A DNA stretch of 40,576 nt, taken from the NCBI GenBank assembly GCA_016215115.1, contig JACRLN010000042.1:1-40576 (forward strand). The letters are read 5' to 3'. The position numbers were made by a program, and so were the translations under genes. Below are positions 25,949-34,935 of the stretch, in pieces. The stretch is from Nitrospirota bacterium. Lineage in GTDB: Bacteria > Nitrospirota > Thermodesulfovibrionia > UBA6902. The notes beneath the pieces were generated by a model. It was given only the letters and a program-made list of their open reading frames with translations, searched no databases and had not been told where the DNA came from. The stretch's first letter is position 1; each line of letters opens with the position of its first letter.

Positions 25949-28411
25949 TTATTTCTTCTTCTCAGTCTCTATCCCCCATATCTCTCTTGCATATTCCATT
26001 ATGGTGCGGTCGCTGGAGAATCTTCCCATATTTGCAACATTTAAGATGGACTTTTTAGCCCATTCGTGTTTGTCTTCATAGAGATTGCCGACCCTCTCCT
26101 GACAGTTGATGTAGGATTCGTAATCAGCAAGGACCATATATGTGTCACCATGATAGAGGATGGAATCAACTACAGGTTTAAAAAGCCCTGCATTTTCAGG
26201 AGAAAAATATCCGCTCCTTATCATGTCTAATGCCTCTCTCAATTCGTGGTTCTTCTCATAATAACTGTAAGGATTATAACCCGAACCCTTCAATTCCAGA
26301 ACCTCCTCCGGGGTAAGCCCGAAGATAAATATATTGTCCCTGCCCACCTCTTCCATTATTTCGATATTTGCGCCGTCAAGGGTGCCGATTGTCAAGGCGC
26401 CGTTTAATGACAGCTTCATATTGCCTGTACCGGACGCTTCGGTTCCGGCGGTTGAAATCTGCTCAGACAAATCAGCAGCAGGTATTACCCTTTCAGCAAG
26501 AGAGACATTATAATTACTGAGGAAAACCACCTTTAATCTGTCTCCCACCTCTTTGCTGTGGTTAACAACGTCTGCCACGGAATGAATAAGTTTGATTATA
26601 AGCTTTGCCATCCAGTATGCGGGAGCCGCCTTTCCGGAAAACATAACAGTGCGGGGGGAGACAGCTTCATAATAACCGCGTCTTATCCTGTTATAGAGGG
26701 TTACAACATGCAGGACATTCAGGAGTTGTCTTTTGTACTCATGGATCCTCTTGACCTGGACGTCAAACATAGATCCCGCGTCAACACTTATATTGTTCTT
26801 TTTTGAAATGTATTCAGCGAACCGTTTTTTATTTTCCTTCTTTACGTCCATCCATCTTTCCCTGAATTTCTTATCTTCAGACAGCGGAGCAAGTTTTTTT
26901 AACTCATCAAGATCAGTGATCCACTGATCGCCTATATTTTCTGTAATAAGGTCGGATAAGAGAGGATTTGCCTTCTTAAGCCACCTTCGGGGTGTAATGC
27001 CGTTTGTCTTATTATTGAATCTCTCAGGGAACATATCATAAAAATCTTTAAATATCCGGTTCTTGAGTATCTCAGTATGAAGTTTTGAAACTCCGTTAAC
27101 AGAGTGGCTTCCCACAATCGCAAGATTTGCCATCCTTATCAGTTTTTCATCGCTCTCTTCAATAAGTGACATCCTTTTCCTCTTTTCAATGTCTCCGGGG
27201 AAACGCCAGTTTACCTCTTCGAGGAACCTCCTGTTAATCTCATGGACAATCTGCGCGTGTCTTGGCAATAGATTTTCAAACATTGAGAAAGGCCATTTTT
27301 CAAGGGCCTCTGGCATTACAGTGTGATTTGTATACCCAAAGGTCTCGACTGTTATATCCCATGCCTTCTCCCAGGGAAGACCTTCAATATCCAGTAAAAT
27401 TCTCATAAGCTCCGGAATTGCAATTGCGGGATGAGTGTCATTGAGCTGCACAGCCACTCTTTTTGTAAAGTTATCAAAAGCAGGCTCCTCTTTTTTATAT
27501 CTCCTTATGATGTCCTGAAAGGTCGCGGAGACAAAGAAATACTGCTGCTTCAACCTCAGCAACCTTCCTTCCATAATGTGATCTGAGGGATAGAGCACCT
27601 TTGAGATGCTTTCTGACTTTGCCTTGTTCTCAACTGCGTGGATATAATTGCCGCCATTAAAAAAGTGTAAATCAAAATCCCTCGAAGACTTTGCGGTCCA
27701 GAGTCTCATATTGATCACATTGTCGTTCCTGTAACCCGGGATTGGGGTATCGCATGCCATGGCCATAACTTCTTCGGTATCAACCCATTCATTTCTCAAT
27801 ATTCCATTTGAGTCTGTATGCTGGTTTACCCTTCCATAATAATGGACTGAGAAAAAATGTCCATGCCGGGCTATTTCCCATGGATTGCCATACCTCAGCC
27901 AGTTATCAGGAGTTTCAACCTGATACCCGTCCTTAATCTTCTGGTAAAAGAGTCCATATTCATATCTTATTCCGTATCCGTAAGCAGGAATTCCTAATGT
28001 AGCAAAGGAATCAAGGAAACAGGCAGCGAGACGGCCTAATCCTCCGTTGCCAAGCCCTGCATCCCACTCCGCCTCTCTTATATCCTCCATTTTGCAGCCC
28101 AGCGCTTCCATGGCCTTTGTGCATTCATCTTCAGTTCCCAGGTTTACCATGCTGTTGCCAAGCGTCCTGCCGACCAGGAATTCAAGGGAAAGATAGTAAA
28201 CCCGCTTGGCCTTAGTCTTATAATAAGACCTCTGCGTGGCAAGCCATTCCTCTATAAGTCTGTCCCGCATGGCATAGGCAAGCCCGATATAAAAGTCAAA
28301 GGTATGAGACCTCTCGCAGTCCTTGCCAAGGTGGTGCTCAATATAGTTCTTGACCGTTGACTCTAACTTCTCAATCCGCTGTTGTTCTTTTTTAACGTAT
28401 CTCACTGGCAT
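25949..28411 (-). CDS. glgP: glycogen/alpha-glucan phosphorylase
   Basis: An 820-aa GT35 enzyme releasing glucose-1-phosphate from glycogen with PLP as cofactor. Motifs are GNGGLGRLAACFLDS near residue 120, NDTHPAIAIPELMR (about 323-336) and the PLP-lysine region EASGTGNMKLSLNGALTIGT. The length is that of the short bacterial GlgP/MalP class. It is convergent with the RACo-like gene and reads the same way as the downstream-encoded transporter but is separated by about 160 bases with no shared signals. Housekeeping carbon-store use is likely. Confidence 0.97.
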   Translation of the reverse strand: MPVRYVKKEQQRIEKLESTVKNYIEHHLGKDCERSHTFDFYIGLAYAMRDRLIEEWLATQRSYYKTKAKRVYYLSLEFLVGRTLGNSMVNLGTEDECTKAMEALGCKMEDIREAEWDAGLGNGGLGRLAACFLDSFATLGIPAYGYGIRYEYGLFYQKIKDGYQVETPDNWLRYGNPWEIARHGHFFSVHYYGRVNQHTDSNGILRNEWVDTEEVMAMACDTPIPGYRNDNVINMRLWTAKSSRDFDLHFFNGGNYIHAVENKAKSESISKVLYPSDHIMEGRLLRLKQQYFFVSATFQDIIRRYKKEEPAFDNFTKRVAVQLNDTHPAIAIPELMRILLDIEGLPWEKAWDITVETFGYTNHTVMPEALEKWPFSMFENLLPRHAQIVHEINRRFLEEVNWRFPGDIEKRKRMSLIEESDEKLIRMANLAIVGSHSVNGVSKLHTEILKNRIFKDFYDMFPERFNNKTNGITPRRWLKKANPLLSDLITENIGDQWITDLDELKKLAPLSEDKKFRERWMDVKKENKKRFAEYISKKNNISVDAGSMFDVQVKRIHEYKRQLLNVLHVVTLYNRIRRGYYEAVSPRTVMFSGKAAPAYWMAKLIIKLIHSVADVVNHSKEVGDRLKVVFLSNYNVSLAERVIPAADLSEQISTAGTEASGTGNMKLSLNGALTIGTLDGANIEIMEEVGRDNIFIFGLTPEEVLELKGSGYNPYSYYEKNHELREALDMIRSGYFSPENAGLFKPVVDSILYHGDTYMVLADYESYINCQERVGNLYEDKHEWAKKSILNVANMGRFSSDRTIMEYAREIWGIETEKKK

Positions 28412-28570
28412 GGCCTTAAGGTTATATCGTCACATGTCATAAAGAACTTAATTTCTTTTGTAAAGAAACCGGGTTGAAGCAGGCGCAAGCCCCTTCTATC
28501 TGCTTCTAATTACATTTTTTGAAATAAAGGATTACTTACGCAATAAGCACCAACTATGTGAAGCGAAGTG

Positions 28571-29950
28571 TTATTCTGGCGCAATCATCGGGGCAGGCTT
28601 CTTGTTTGTTTGCTTCTGCGGCTCTGCATGTGGCGGACATTGCAATGATGACTGGGTGGCAAGTTGACGTGCAGTCTCACGCCTTGCCATTTCCTTCCTG
28701 TCTTTTATGAAAAAACTCAGGCCGGCACCAGTGATCAGAAGAACTGCCGCTGCAATGAACGAGGATGTAAATGTATTGGTGCCTGCAAGCAGCATCTGAG
28801 ACGCCTTGATCATAACAAATCCTCCTACTCCCCATGCAGTAAACATAAGCCCGTAGTTGACACCGAAATTTTTCAAACCCCAAAAGTCTTTTGTGAAAGA
28901 CGGAAACAAAGTTAGGTTAGCGCCGTAATTAAACCCGATAAAAGTGGCAATGATTACAAGCAAGGCTGCGTTCGGCGCCTTTGCCCCGACAATGGGTACT
29001 GCCATGAACATCATCAATGCCTGAAGTATAAAAATACTGGCAAGTGTCCGGGTCCTTCCTATCTTGTCGGACAGGATCCCGGTTGCAATGCGGCCTCCTG
29101 CATTTCCGACTGACATAATTGCAACAGCCAGAAAGGCGTTTGATCCCATGCTGCTTTTTGCCATCCCGGCAACACTTCCTATTACCATCAGTCCTGCGCC
29201 GGCGCCTATAAAATACAATATCCAGAGCATCCAGAAGGAATGTGTCTTCAGCATATCCTGCGGGGTGTAATTCACCTCCTCAAACGAGACCCTTGCCTTG
29301 ATACCCGCTTGGGTATTCGACCTCCGTTCTGTCATCCCTTGTGCCACATAGCTTTCGGGCGGATTGACCAGAAACATGGATAACAGGCTCACGACAATAA
29401 AAAAAGCGATACCGAAAAAAAGCATGGTGCCCTGCAACCCCCAGTTGCTGAGAAGATACTGTGAAAGCGGTGCAATATAAACAGAGGCAAGCCCAAAACC
29501 GGATACGACAATGCCGGCGATCTTTCCGGTCTTTGCAGGCGGATACCATTTCAATGCCGGAGGTGTTGCAGATGAATAACCGAATGCAATACCGGTCCCG
29601 ATGAAAACTCCAAAGCCTAACATCCATACGAAATATGATGTCGTTAGAGATATGAAAATAAATCCCAGTCCAACCAGTATCCCGCCGGTAAAGGCGGTAA
29701 TTCGCGGCCCCAATCTATCCTGACATTTCCCCGCAAGTATCATTGTGCAGGCAAATACGAGACAGCATAAGGCATAGGGGTCATTAATTGAAGTTAAATC
29801 CCAGTTAAATGCACCGGCGCCGCCTGTTTCAATGGACTGTTTGATTGCAACTTTAAATATGCTCCAGGTATAAAGCACTCCTAAAGCCAGATTGATGCCG
29901 GTTCCAGCCGCAGTTACTATTTTCCCTTTACATGAGATATATTTTGACAT
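28571..29950 (-). CDS. OFA-family MFS transporter (oxalate/formate type)
   Basis: A 459-aa inner-membrane protein with about 12 hydrophobic helices. The opening NLALGVLYTWSIFKVAI and the loop GKCQDRLGPR (MFS motif A) are typical of the oxalate/formate antiporter family. The conserved loop LSDKIGRTRTL lies between helices 8 and 9. The C-terminal tail is Pro/Gln-rich (CPPHAEPQKQTNKKPAP) and cytoplasmic. Members exchange oxalate/formate or carry other monocarboxylates, and the substrate cannot be told here. No oxalate-degrading genes are adjacent. The ATG follows AAGGAAAAAGG. Confidence 0.88.
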   Translation of the reverse strand: MSKYISCKGKIVTAAGTGINLALGVLYTWSIFKVAIKQSIETGGAGAFNWDLTSINDPYALCCLVFACTMILAGKCQDRLGPRITAFTGGILVGLGFIFISLTTSYFVWMLGFGVFIGTGIAFGYSSATPPALKWYPPAKTGKIAGIVVSGFGLASVYIAPLSQYLLSNWGLQGTMLFFGIAFFIVVSLLSMFLVNPPESYVAQGMTERRSNTQAGIKARVSFEEVNYTPQDMLKTHSFWMLWILYFIGAGAGLMVIGSVAGMAKSSMGSNAFLAVAIMSVGNAGGRIATGILSDKIGRTRTLASIFILQALMMFMAVPIVGAKAPNAALLVIIATFIGFNYGANLTLFPSFTKDFWGLKNFGVNYGLMFTAWGVGGFVMIKASQMLLAGTNTFTSSFIAAAVLLITGAGLSFFIKDRKEMARRETARQLATQSSLQCPPHAEPQKQTNKKPAPMIAPE

Positions 29951-30061
29951 GACCTTTTTCCTTTCGGTGGTAATATTACCCTCACTTTACGGAAGAATCA
30001 CAGTATTACTTGAGAGGGCTTACGCAAATATTGTACTTATTTACCAATCGTGCGGGGAAAT

Positions 30062-30112
30062 GGGGTCAGGCTTAAATCTTGAGATGATAAACTCAATTTT
30101 TAGCCTGACCCC
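30062..30112. repeat. long palindrome GGGGTCAGGCT...AGCCTGACCCC
   Basis: Arms GGGGTCAGGCTTAAATCTTGAG (30062-30083) and its near complement (30092-30112) enclose an 8-base loop. It lies in the gap between the divergent OFA transporter and lexA genes. The arm sequence is a widely dispersed REP-like repeat in proteobacterial-type genomes, often linked to RAYT transposases. No RAYT gene is in the window. Confidence 0.8.
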
Positions 30113-30207
30113 TTTAGCCACTCCATTAGCCCACTCCAATCTAAGGACCATCACAACACAAGTTGACTAGGTTATCAACGTCCTGCCACTGCTGCCAATT
30201 TTTCCGC

Positions 30208-30245
30208 TTGACTAATTTAATACACTATTATACACTTTGTATTAA
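30208..30245 (+). promoter_or_regulatory. lexA promoter with overlapping operator
   Basis: TTGACT (30208-30213), a 17-base spacer and TACACT (30231-30236) give a near-consensus sigma-70 promoter. A near-perfect palindrome, TTATACA-CTT-TGTATTA (30228-30244), covers the -10 element and runs almost to the ATG at 30248, as expected of an autoregulatory repressor site. A wider inverted pair, TTAATACA/TGTATTAA (30217-30224 and 30238-30245), overlaps it. I did not find the same palindrome before the methylase gene. Confidence 0.65.
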
Positions 30246-30247
30246 CT

Positions 30248-30874
30248 ATGAAAGTACAACTCAGTCAAAAACAGGCAGACGCAGTTCGCTGTATACGAAA
30301 CTGGCTTATGCATAAAGGAAAAACCCCATCTGTACGTGAACTGATGACAGCGCTTGAATATAAATCCCCGAGATCGGCTGCGTTAATTATTGAGGAATTA
30401 ATCCAGAAAGGTATTTTAAAAAAGCGTTCAAATGGAGATTTGCAGTTAATTAAAGATATTGAAGCAGATTCAGTTCATGCCCGCACAGTCAATATTCCTT
30501 TAGTTGGTATAGTGGCTTGTGGAGTGCCTATCTTGGCTCAGGAAAATATTGAGGGGTTTATCCCGGTATCTGTTTCCCTTGCAAGACCCGGGTTTAAATA
30601 TTTCCTGCTTAGGGCTAAAGGCAATTCTATGAATAAAGCCGGAATCAATGACGGAGATTTAATCCTTGTTCGCCAGCAGTCAGCGGCACAAAACGGCGAT
30701 ATAGTTGTAGCGCTGATTGATGATGAAGCAACTGTCAAAGAGTTTCAGCATAATAAGAATTGTGTCGTTTTAATGCCAAGGTCGAGCAATAAAAATCATA
30801 AACCGATTATCCTGGCAGAAAATTTTCAGGTTCAGGGAGTGGCAGTAACAACAATTCCAAAGTTGGAGGTTTGA
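30248..30874 (+). CDS. lexA: LexA-family self-cleaving repressor
   Basis: A 208-aa SOS-type repressor. The LexA winged-helix domain (1-68, KTPSVRELMTALEYKSPRSA) is followed by a linker and an S24 peptidase domain. The cleavage site is C91-G92 (VACGVPILAQENIEGF), where E. coli LexA has Ala-Gly and UmuD has Cys-Gly. The catalytic pair is S127 (GNSMNKAGINDGD) and K164 (DEATVKEF). It is followed within 2 bases by a 57-aa gene and then by a restriction-modification set, so it may be the island's own switch and not the cell's main LexA. No ribosome-binding site is obvious. Function well supported. Confidence 0.92.
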   Translation: MKVQLSQKQADAVRCIRNWLMHKGKTPSVRELMTALEYKSPRSAALIIEELIQKGILKKRSNGDLQLIKDIEADSVHARTVNIPLVGIVACGVPILAQENIEGFIPVSVSLARPGFKYFLLRAKGNSMNKAGINDGDLILVRQQSAAQNGDIVVALIDDEATVKEFQHNKNCVVLMPRSSNKNHKPIILAENFQVQGVAVTTIPKLEV

Positions 30875-30876
30875 AC

Positions 30877-31050
30877 ATGGCAAAAAATGCACCGTATGGA
30901 GACAATCACAGACAAGGAGCAATTAAAAATCGCACACAGTTTTATAACTCTCACAATGAGCGCTGGACAAAAATAGACAAAGAGACTAATTTATTTATTG
31001 ATCAAAAGGCGGATAAGTTGCCGTTTAAAGGAGTGAGGAAAGAGAAATAA
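30877..31050 (+). CDS. 57-aa conserved-looking basic protein
   Basis: Begins MAKNAPYGDNHRQGAIKNR and ends DKLPFKGVRKEK. It is basic, aromatic-poor and without membrane segments. The ATG has GGAGG 7 bases upstream and follows the lexA stop by 2 bases, so it is translated with lexA. A similar small protein is, from memory, often found beside LexA-like genes or restriction modules, but I cannot name a family. It may be an accessory or DNA-mimic-like factor. Confidence 0.7.
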   Translation: MAKNAPYGDNHRQGAIKNRTQFYNSHNERWTKIDKETNLFIDQKADKLPFKGVRKEK

Positions 31051-31129
31051 ATTCATATGCAATTATTGCTGGAAACTAACTGCAATATGAAATGGTGATC
31101 TATGAAACTTGTTAGATATAGGCGGAAAC

Positions 31130-32965
31130 ATGACTAAAAAAAAGAAGACACCAGAGGCAGAATTAAAAGCTGGTTATATGCTTGACTTTATCAGCGGCGA
31201 ACCAATCAAAGCAACACCGGAAGAAGTGGAGGCGGTCCAGGTATTCGCGCAGCGTTTAGTCGAGGATTACGATTATCCGAAATCGCATATTCAAACTCGC
31301 CCACAGCATCGAGTAAGGAAACGTCCCTCTGACGAGGAAAAAACCTACCCTGTGGACATCGCTGTCTTTCGCTCGTCCAAAAAAACCGAGGACGATTTAT
31401 TCATGGTCGTTGAGTGCAAGAAGAAGAACCGAAAAGACGGTGTTGAACAGCTCAAACTCTATATGGACATGTCTTCGGCTGAGGTGGGCGTCTGGTTCAA
31501 CGGGGACGAGCACGAATATTTGCGGAAGATACACCTCAAGGACGGCTCGCGCACCTATACGCCGCTCCCCAATATTCCCCGCTCCGGTCAGCGCATTGAG
31601 GACATCGGCCTCTTCGCGCGCAAGGACCTCAAGAAGCCGTCTAATTTAAAGTCCGTATTCCGTGACCTCCGCAATCATCTGGCAGGCATGACAACCGGCA
31701 TCACCCGCGATGAAGCTTTGGCGCAGGAAATCATCAACATCTTGTTCTGTAAGATTCTCGATGAACAAGAAACTGCACCCTCAGAAACCGTCACATTTCG
31801 GGCCGGAGTGGGCGAAGACATTACTGATGTCCAAAAGCGTATTGCAAAAATATTCAATCGCGTCAAGACAGACTACTTTGAGGATGTATTTGACTCTGAG
31901 GTTGTACTTAAACTTGATGCCGAAAGCCTTTATTATGTGGTCGGTGAACTCCAAAACTACTGCATCATGGAGGCTGACCGTGATGCAATAGGCGATGCCT
32001 TTGAGGTCTTCATCGGTCCTGCCCTGCGTGGGGCAGAAGGTCAATTCTTTACCCCGCGTAACGTTGTAAAGATGATGGTCGAAATTCTCGATCCCAAGCC
32101 GGGTGAAAAGATCATTGATCCAGCCTGTGGTTCCGGTGGTTTTCTCATCGGCGCCCTGGAGCATATCTGGCGGCATGTGGACGTCAAAGCCAACAAACAC
32201 GAATGGAAACCGGACAGGAGGTTCAAGGAAAAAGTTCGAGTTGCCATGGAATATTTTCGGGGCGCGGATAAGGATGCGTTTCTTGCGAAAGTCTGTAAGG
32301 CTTATATGGCGCTTGTCGGGGATGGTCGCGGAGGTGTTTTCTGTGCGAACTCTCTTACACGGTCTGAAGACTGGCCAGCAGCTATGCGCGAAAAGATTAA
32401 TTTTGGCGCCTTTGATGTTGTGCTGACCAACCCGCCATTCGGCAAGAAAATTGTTGTAAAAGGCGTGCCCATTTTATCCCAATACGACTTCGGACACAAA
32501 TGGACGCGGAATAAAGAGACTAAGGAGATTGAGAAAACAACAACTCTTCACGAGGATCAACCACCTCAAATTCTTTTTTTAGAACGGTGTCTTCAATTAC
32601 TAAAGCCGGGCGGGAGGTTAGGTATAGTTTTACCCGAGGCCGTATTCGGTATGCCTACCTACGAGTATGTCGTAACCCATCTGAGGAAAAAAGTTAAGAT
32701 ACGCGGCATTATTTCAATGCCCGAGCCGCTTTTCAAGACGAGCGGTAAGGGTGGTACCCATGCAAAGACTTGCGTCCTATTTCTGGAAAACACACCGCCC
32801 AAACCGGATGAGGATTGGGACATCTTTATGGCTGATGCAAAATGGTGCGGCCATGATTCAAGAGGTAACCCTACGATACGTAAAGACGCAACTGGAAAGG
32901 AAATGCTTCTTGATGACATTCCACTTGTAACCAAAAAGTTTAAGGAGATCATCGGCTCATGGTGA
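31130..32965 (+). CDS. nuclease-methyltransferase fusion (HsdM-type)
   Basis: An adenine-N6 methyltransferase (611 aa) with an added N-terminal PD-(D/E)XK domain. In residues numbered from the ATG at 31130, D76 (PVDIAVF) and E95-C-K97 (VVECKKKN) form the nuclease motif of the HsdR-N type. The helical HsdM N-terminal domain follows, then motif I DPACGSGGFLIG (about 330) and the catalytic NPPF (about 434). GGCGGA precedes this ATG; an in-frame TTG at 31109 is an alternative. It overlaps the HsdS gene by 7 bases. No HsdR is present, so cutting may depend on this fused domain, as in BcgI-like enzymes. Confidence 0.85.
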   Translation: MTKKKKTPEAELKAGYMLDFISGEPIKATPEEVEAVQVFAQRLVEDYDYPKSHIQTRPQHRVRKRPSDEEKTYPVDIAVFRSSKKTEDDLFMVVECKKKNRKDGVEQLKLYMDMSSAEVGVWFNGDEHEYLRKIHLKDGSRTYTPLPNIPRSGQRIEDIGLFARKDLKKPSNLKSVFRDLRNHLAGMTTGITRDEALAQEIINILFCKILDEQETAPSETVTFRAGVGEDITDVQKRIAKIFNRVKTDYFEDVFDSEVVLKLDAESLYYVVGELQNYCIMEADRDAIGDAFEVFIGPALRGAEGQFFTPRNVVKMMVEILDPKPGEKIIDPACGSGGFLIGALEHIWRHVDVKANKHEWKPDRRFKEKVRVAMEYFRGADKDAFLAKVCKAYMALVGDGRGGVFCANSLTRSEDWPAAMREKINFGAFDVVLTNPPFGKKIVVKGVPILSQYDFGHKWTRNKETKEIEKTTTLHEDQPPQILFLERCLQLLKPGGRLGIVLPEAVFGMPTYEYVVTHLRKKVKIRGIISMPEPLFKTSGKGGTHAKTCVLFLENTPPKPDEDWDIFMADAKWCGHDSRGNPTIRKDATGKEMLLDDIPLVTKKFKEIIGSW

Positions 32966-34437
32966 ACATTCAGCAAGACCATCTCGGATTTGTACTGCCG
33001 AATAGTAAAATCCGCAATGGAGTTTTCATCCCGAAATTTTACAATCCTGAATTATTAGCACGCCTCAGGAAACTTAAAACAACGCATCAACTGCTATCCA
33101 TTAAGGATTTAAAAGACGACGGCCATCTTTCCGTTGCTACTGGTGATGAAATAGGAAAGATGGCGTATGGAACTGGGGAGATACCTTTTATAAGAACTTC
33201 TGATATCGTCAATTGGGAAGTCAAGGCAGATCCCAAACACGGTGTGAGTGAGGAAATCTACGCCGCCTACTCTGTTAAACAAGACGTTAGAGCAGGCGAT
33301 ATATTTTTAGTGCGTGACGGTACCTATCTGATCGGTCAAGCATGCGTTCTCACAAATCATGATCTCCCATGTCTTTATCAATCACATATCCTGAAGTTTA
33401 GATTGAACGAAGCATCACCAGTATCGCCTTACCTTTTCCTGGCTTGCCTGAATAGTCCGACAGTTAAGCAGCAAATACGTGCAAATCAATTTACTGCTGA
33501 CATCATAGATACTGTCGGCAATAGGTATCTTGATCTGGTGTTACCCGTTCCCCAAAAGAAATCTTTACGTGACCGTATTTCTAACGAGGTGCGATTGAAT
33601 GTAACACAAAGGATAGACCTTCGAGAGCGGATACGAAAAATTCCGCTGTGGGTTGAAGGGCAACTCGAATGTCTTGACTCCCCAATTCCTGAGGACTGGT
33701 TATGGCGCAGTGAACTGCTTGGCAATACTGGCTTTGCACGTTCAATATCGTATATTCGAAGCGGTATTTTTATTCCGAAGTACTATGATCCTCAGCTTGA
33801 TGACACATTGAAAGGGTTGAAGCGAACGCATGAATTGGTCACCATAAATGACCTCGTAAAAAGCAAAGTTGTCAACTGGGATACCGGCATCGAGATCGGT
33901 AAAATGGCGTACGGGACGGGACATATTCCCTTCATACGAACATCTGACATCTCGAACTGGGAACTCAAGGGTGATCCTAAACAAAGCGTTAGTGAAGCAA
34001 TCTATGAGGCAAACAAGCAGGATGTTCAACCTGAGGACATTTTTGTAGTTCGTGATGGAACATATCTTGTTGGTACGTCCTGTATTTTAACTGAGGACGA
34101 CACGAAGATTCTCTATTGCGGAGGCATGTACAAACTGCGCGTCCATGACAAGAAAAAACTCGATCCTTACCTCTTGCTTGCTCTCCTGAATACTCCGATT
34201 GTCCGGCGTCAAATGCGCGCCAAACAATTCACCCGCGATATTATCGATACGTTGGGCAAGCGCTTGTTTGAAGTGGTCCTGCCGATTCCAAAAGATGTCA
34301 AGACTTGTAAGAATATTGCTGATGAAACCCGGCGAGTAATCGAGACGCGCGTTCAACTTCGTAATCGCACTAAAGAAATCGCAATCGAAGTAGAAGGTAT
34401 CGCAAAGGGTACTGTGGAAACTATAGAAGAGATTTAG
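32959..34437 (+). CDS. hsdS: specificity subunit HsdS with duplicated halves
   Basis: A 492-aa DNA-recognition subunit with two target-recognition domains. The two halves are clear copies: RNGVFIPKFYNP at 19 matches RSGIFIPKYYDP at 267, GKMAYGTGEIPFIRTSDI at 66 matches GKMAYGTGHIPFIRTSDI at 314, and VRDGTYLIG at 118 matches VRDGTYLVG at 364. The shift is 248 residues, or 246 after a two-residue gap. Each half ends in a spacer helix (VTQRIDLRERIRK, IETRVQLRNRTKE). Two near-equal TRDs suggest a palindromic or near-palindromic target. It partners the overlapping methylase-nuclease. Confidence 0.9.
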   Translation: MVNIQQDHLGFVLPNSKIRNGVFIPKFYNPELLARLRKLKTTHQLLSIKDLKDDGHLSVATGDEIGKMAYGTGEIPFIRTSDIVNWEVKADPKHGVSEEIYAAYSVKQDVRAGDIFLVRDGTYLIGQACVLTNHDLPCLYQSHILKFRLNEASPVSPYLFLACLNSPTVKQQIRANQFTADIIDTVGNRYLDLVLPVPQKKSLRDRISNEVRLNVTQRIDLRERIRKIPLWVEGQLECLDSPIPEDWLWRSELLGNTGFARSISYIRSGIFIPKYYDPQLDDTLKGLKRTHELVTINDLVKSKVVNWDTGIEIGKMAYGTGHIPFIRTSDISNWELKGDPKQSVSEAIYEANKQDVQPEDIFVVRDGTYLVGTSCILTEDDTKILYCGGMYKLRVHDKKKLDPYLLLALLNTPIVRRQMRAKQFTRDIIDTLGKRLFEVVLPIPKDVKTCKNIADETRRVIETRVQLRNRTKEIAIEVEGIAKGTVETIEEI

Positions 34438-34451
34438 GTGAGGATTTGCCG

Positions 34452-34685
34452 ATGACTAATAAATTATTACAATTGGCAGTAGCAAAGTATCTGGTCATTG
34501 CAGTAGACAGAGGCATGACAAATGAGGTCAATTATTTCAATTCTCTGAAAGAGGCTAAGAGAGCATTTGGAGAGATAGCTCATGATCATGGATACAAACC
34601 TTCAGAGATAAATGCATCAGACAAATACGATGTCTCAATATGGGAATGGACAGAAGACAGGTATGAGAAAGTATTTGGGGATTAG
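34452..34685 (+). CDS. 77-aa hypothetical protein
   Basis: Not recognised. Soluble, mixed charge, with a helix-strand look (YLVIAVDRGMTNEVNYFNSL, then VSIWEWTEDRYEKVF). It lies 14 bases after hsdS on the same strand, with GGTGAGG before the ATG, so it is likely co-transcribed with the restriction-modification genes. Confidence 0.5.
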   Translation: MTNKLLQLAVAKYLVIAVDRGMTNEVNYFNSLKEAKRAFGEIAHDHGYKPSEINASDKYDVSIWEWTEDRYEKVFGD

Positions 34686-34691
34686 GTTTTA

Positions 34692-34935
34692 ATGATAATT
34701 AAATACGACCTCAGAAAAAAGAAAAGGGTTATTGCAAAAGGCTGAAGGTTCTCTGCTTGTTCCGAGAGATGGAATTTTATTGATACCTTTTCGAGAAATT
34801 CAGAAAATCATTACTGATGATTCCAAATACAAGCAAAATACAATAGATATCTATATCAATTTCAAGGAAAACATCATTGAGTTAACGTACACAGATAAAA
34901 CAATAGACGTGACCAAATTTCGGTTAATGAAATAG
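34692..34935 (+). CDS. small gene, possibly frameshifted
   Basis: An ATG at 34692 opens MIIKYDLRKKKRVIAKG and stops after 17 codons. A frame shifted by one base then continues AEGSLLVPRDGILLIPFREI to a stop at 34935. Joined, they would make one protein of about 80 residues with a natural-looking start. The alternative is a 67-aa protein from a TTG at 34732 with little room for a ribosome-binding site. The break is in an A-rich stretch, so a real frameshift, slippage or a sequencing slip are all possible. Function unknown. Confidence 0.4.

Noticed and set aside
28473-28504. GAAGCAGG...CTGCTTC inverted pair upstream of glgP
   Set aside because: Short stem with a long loop and no T-run; too weak to call a terminator.
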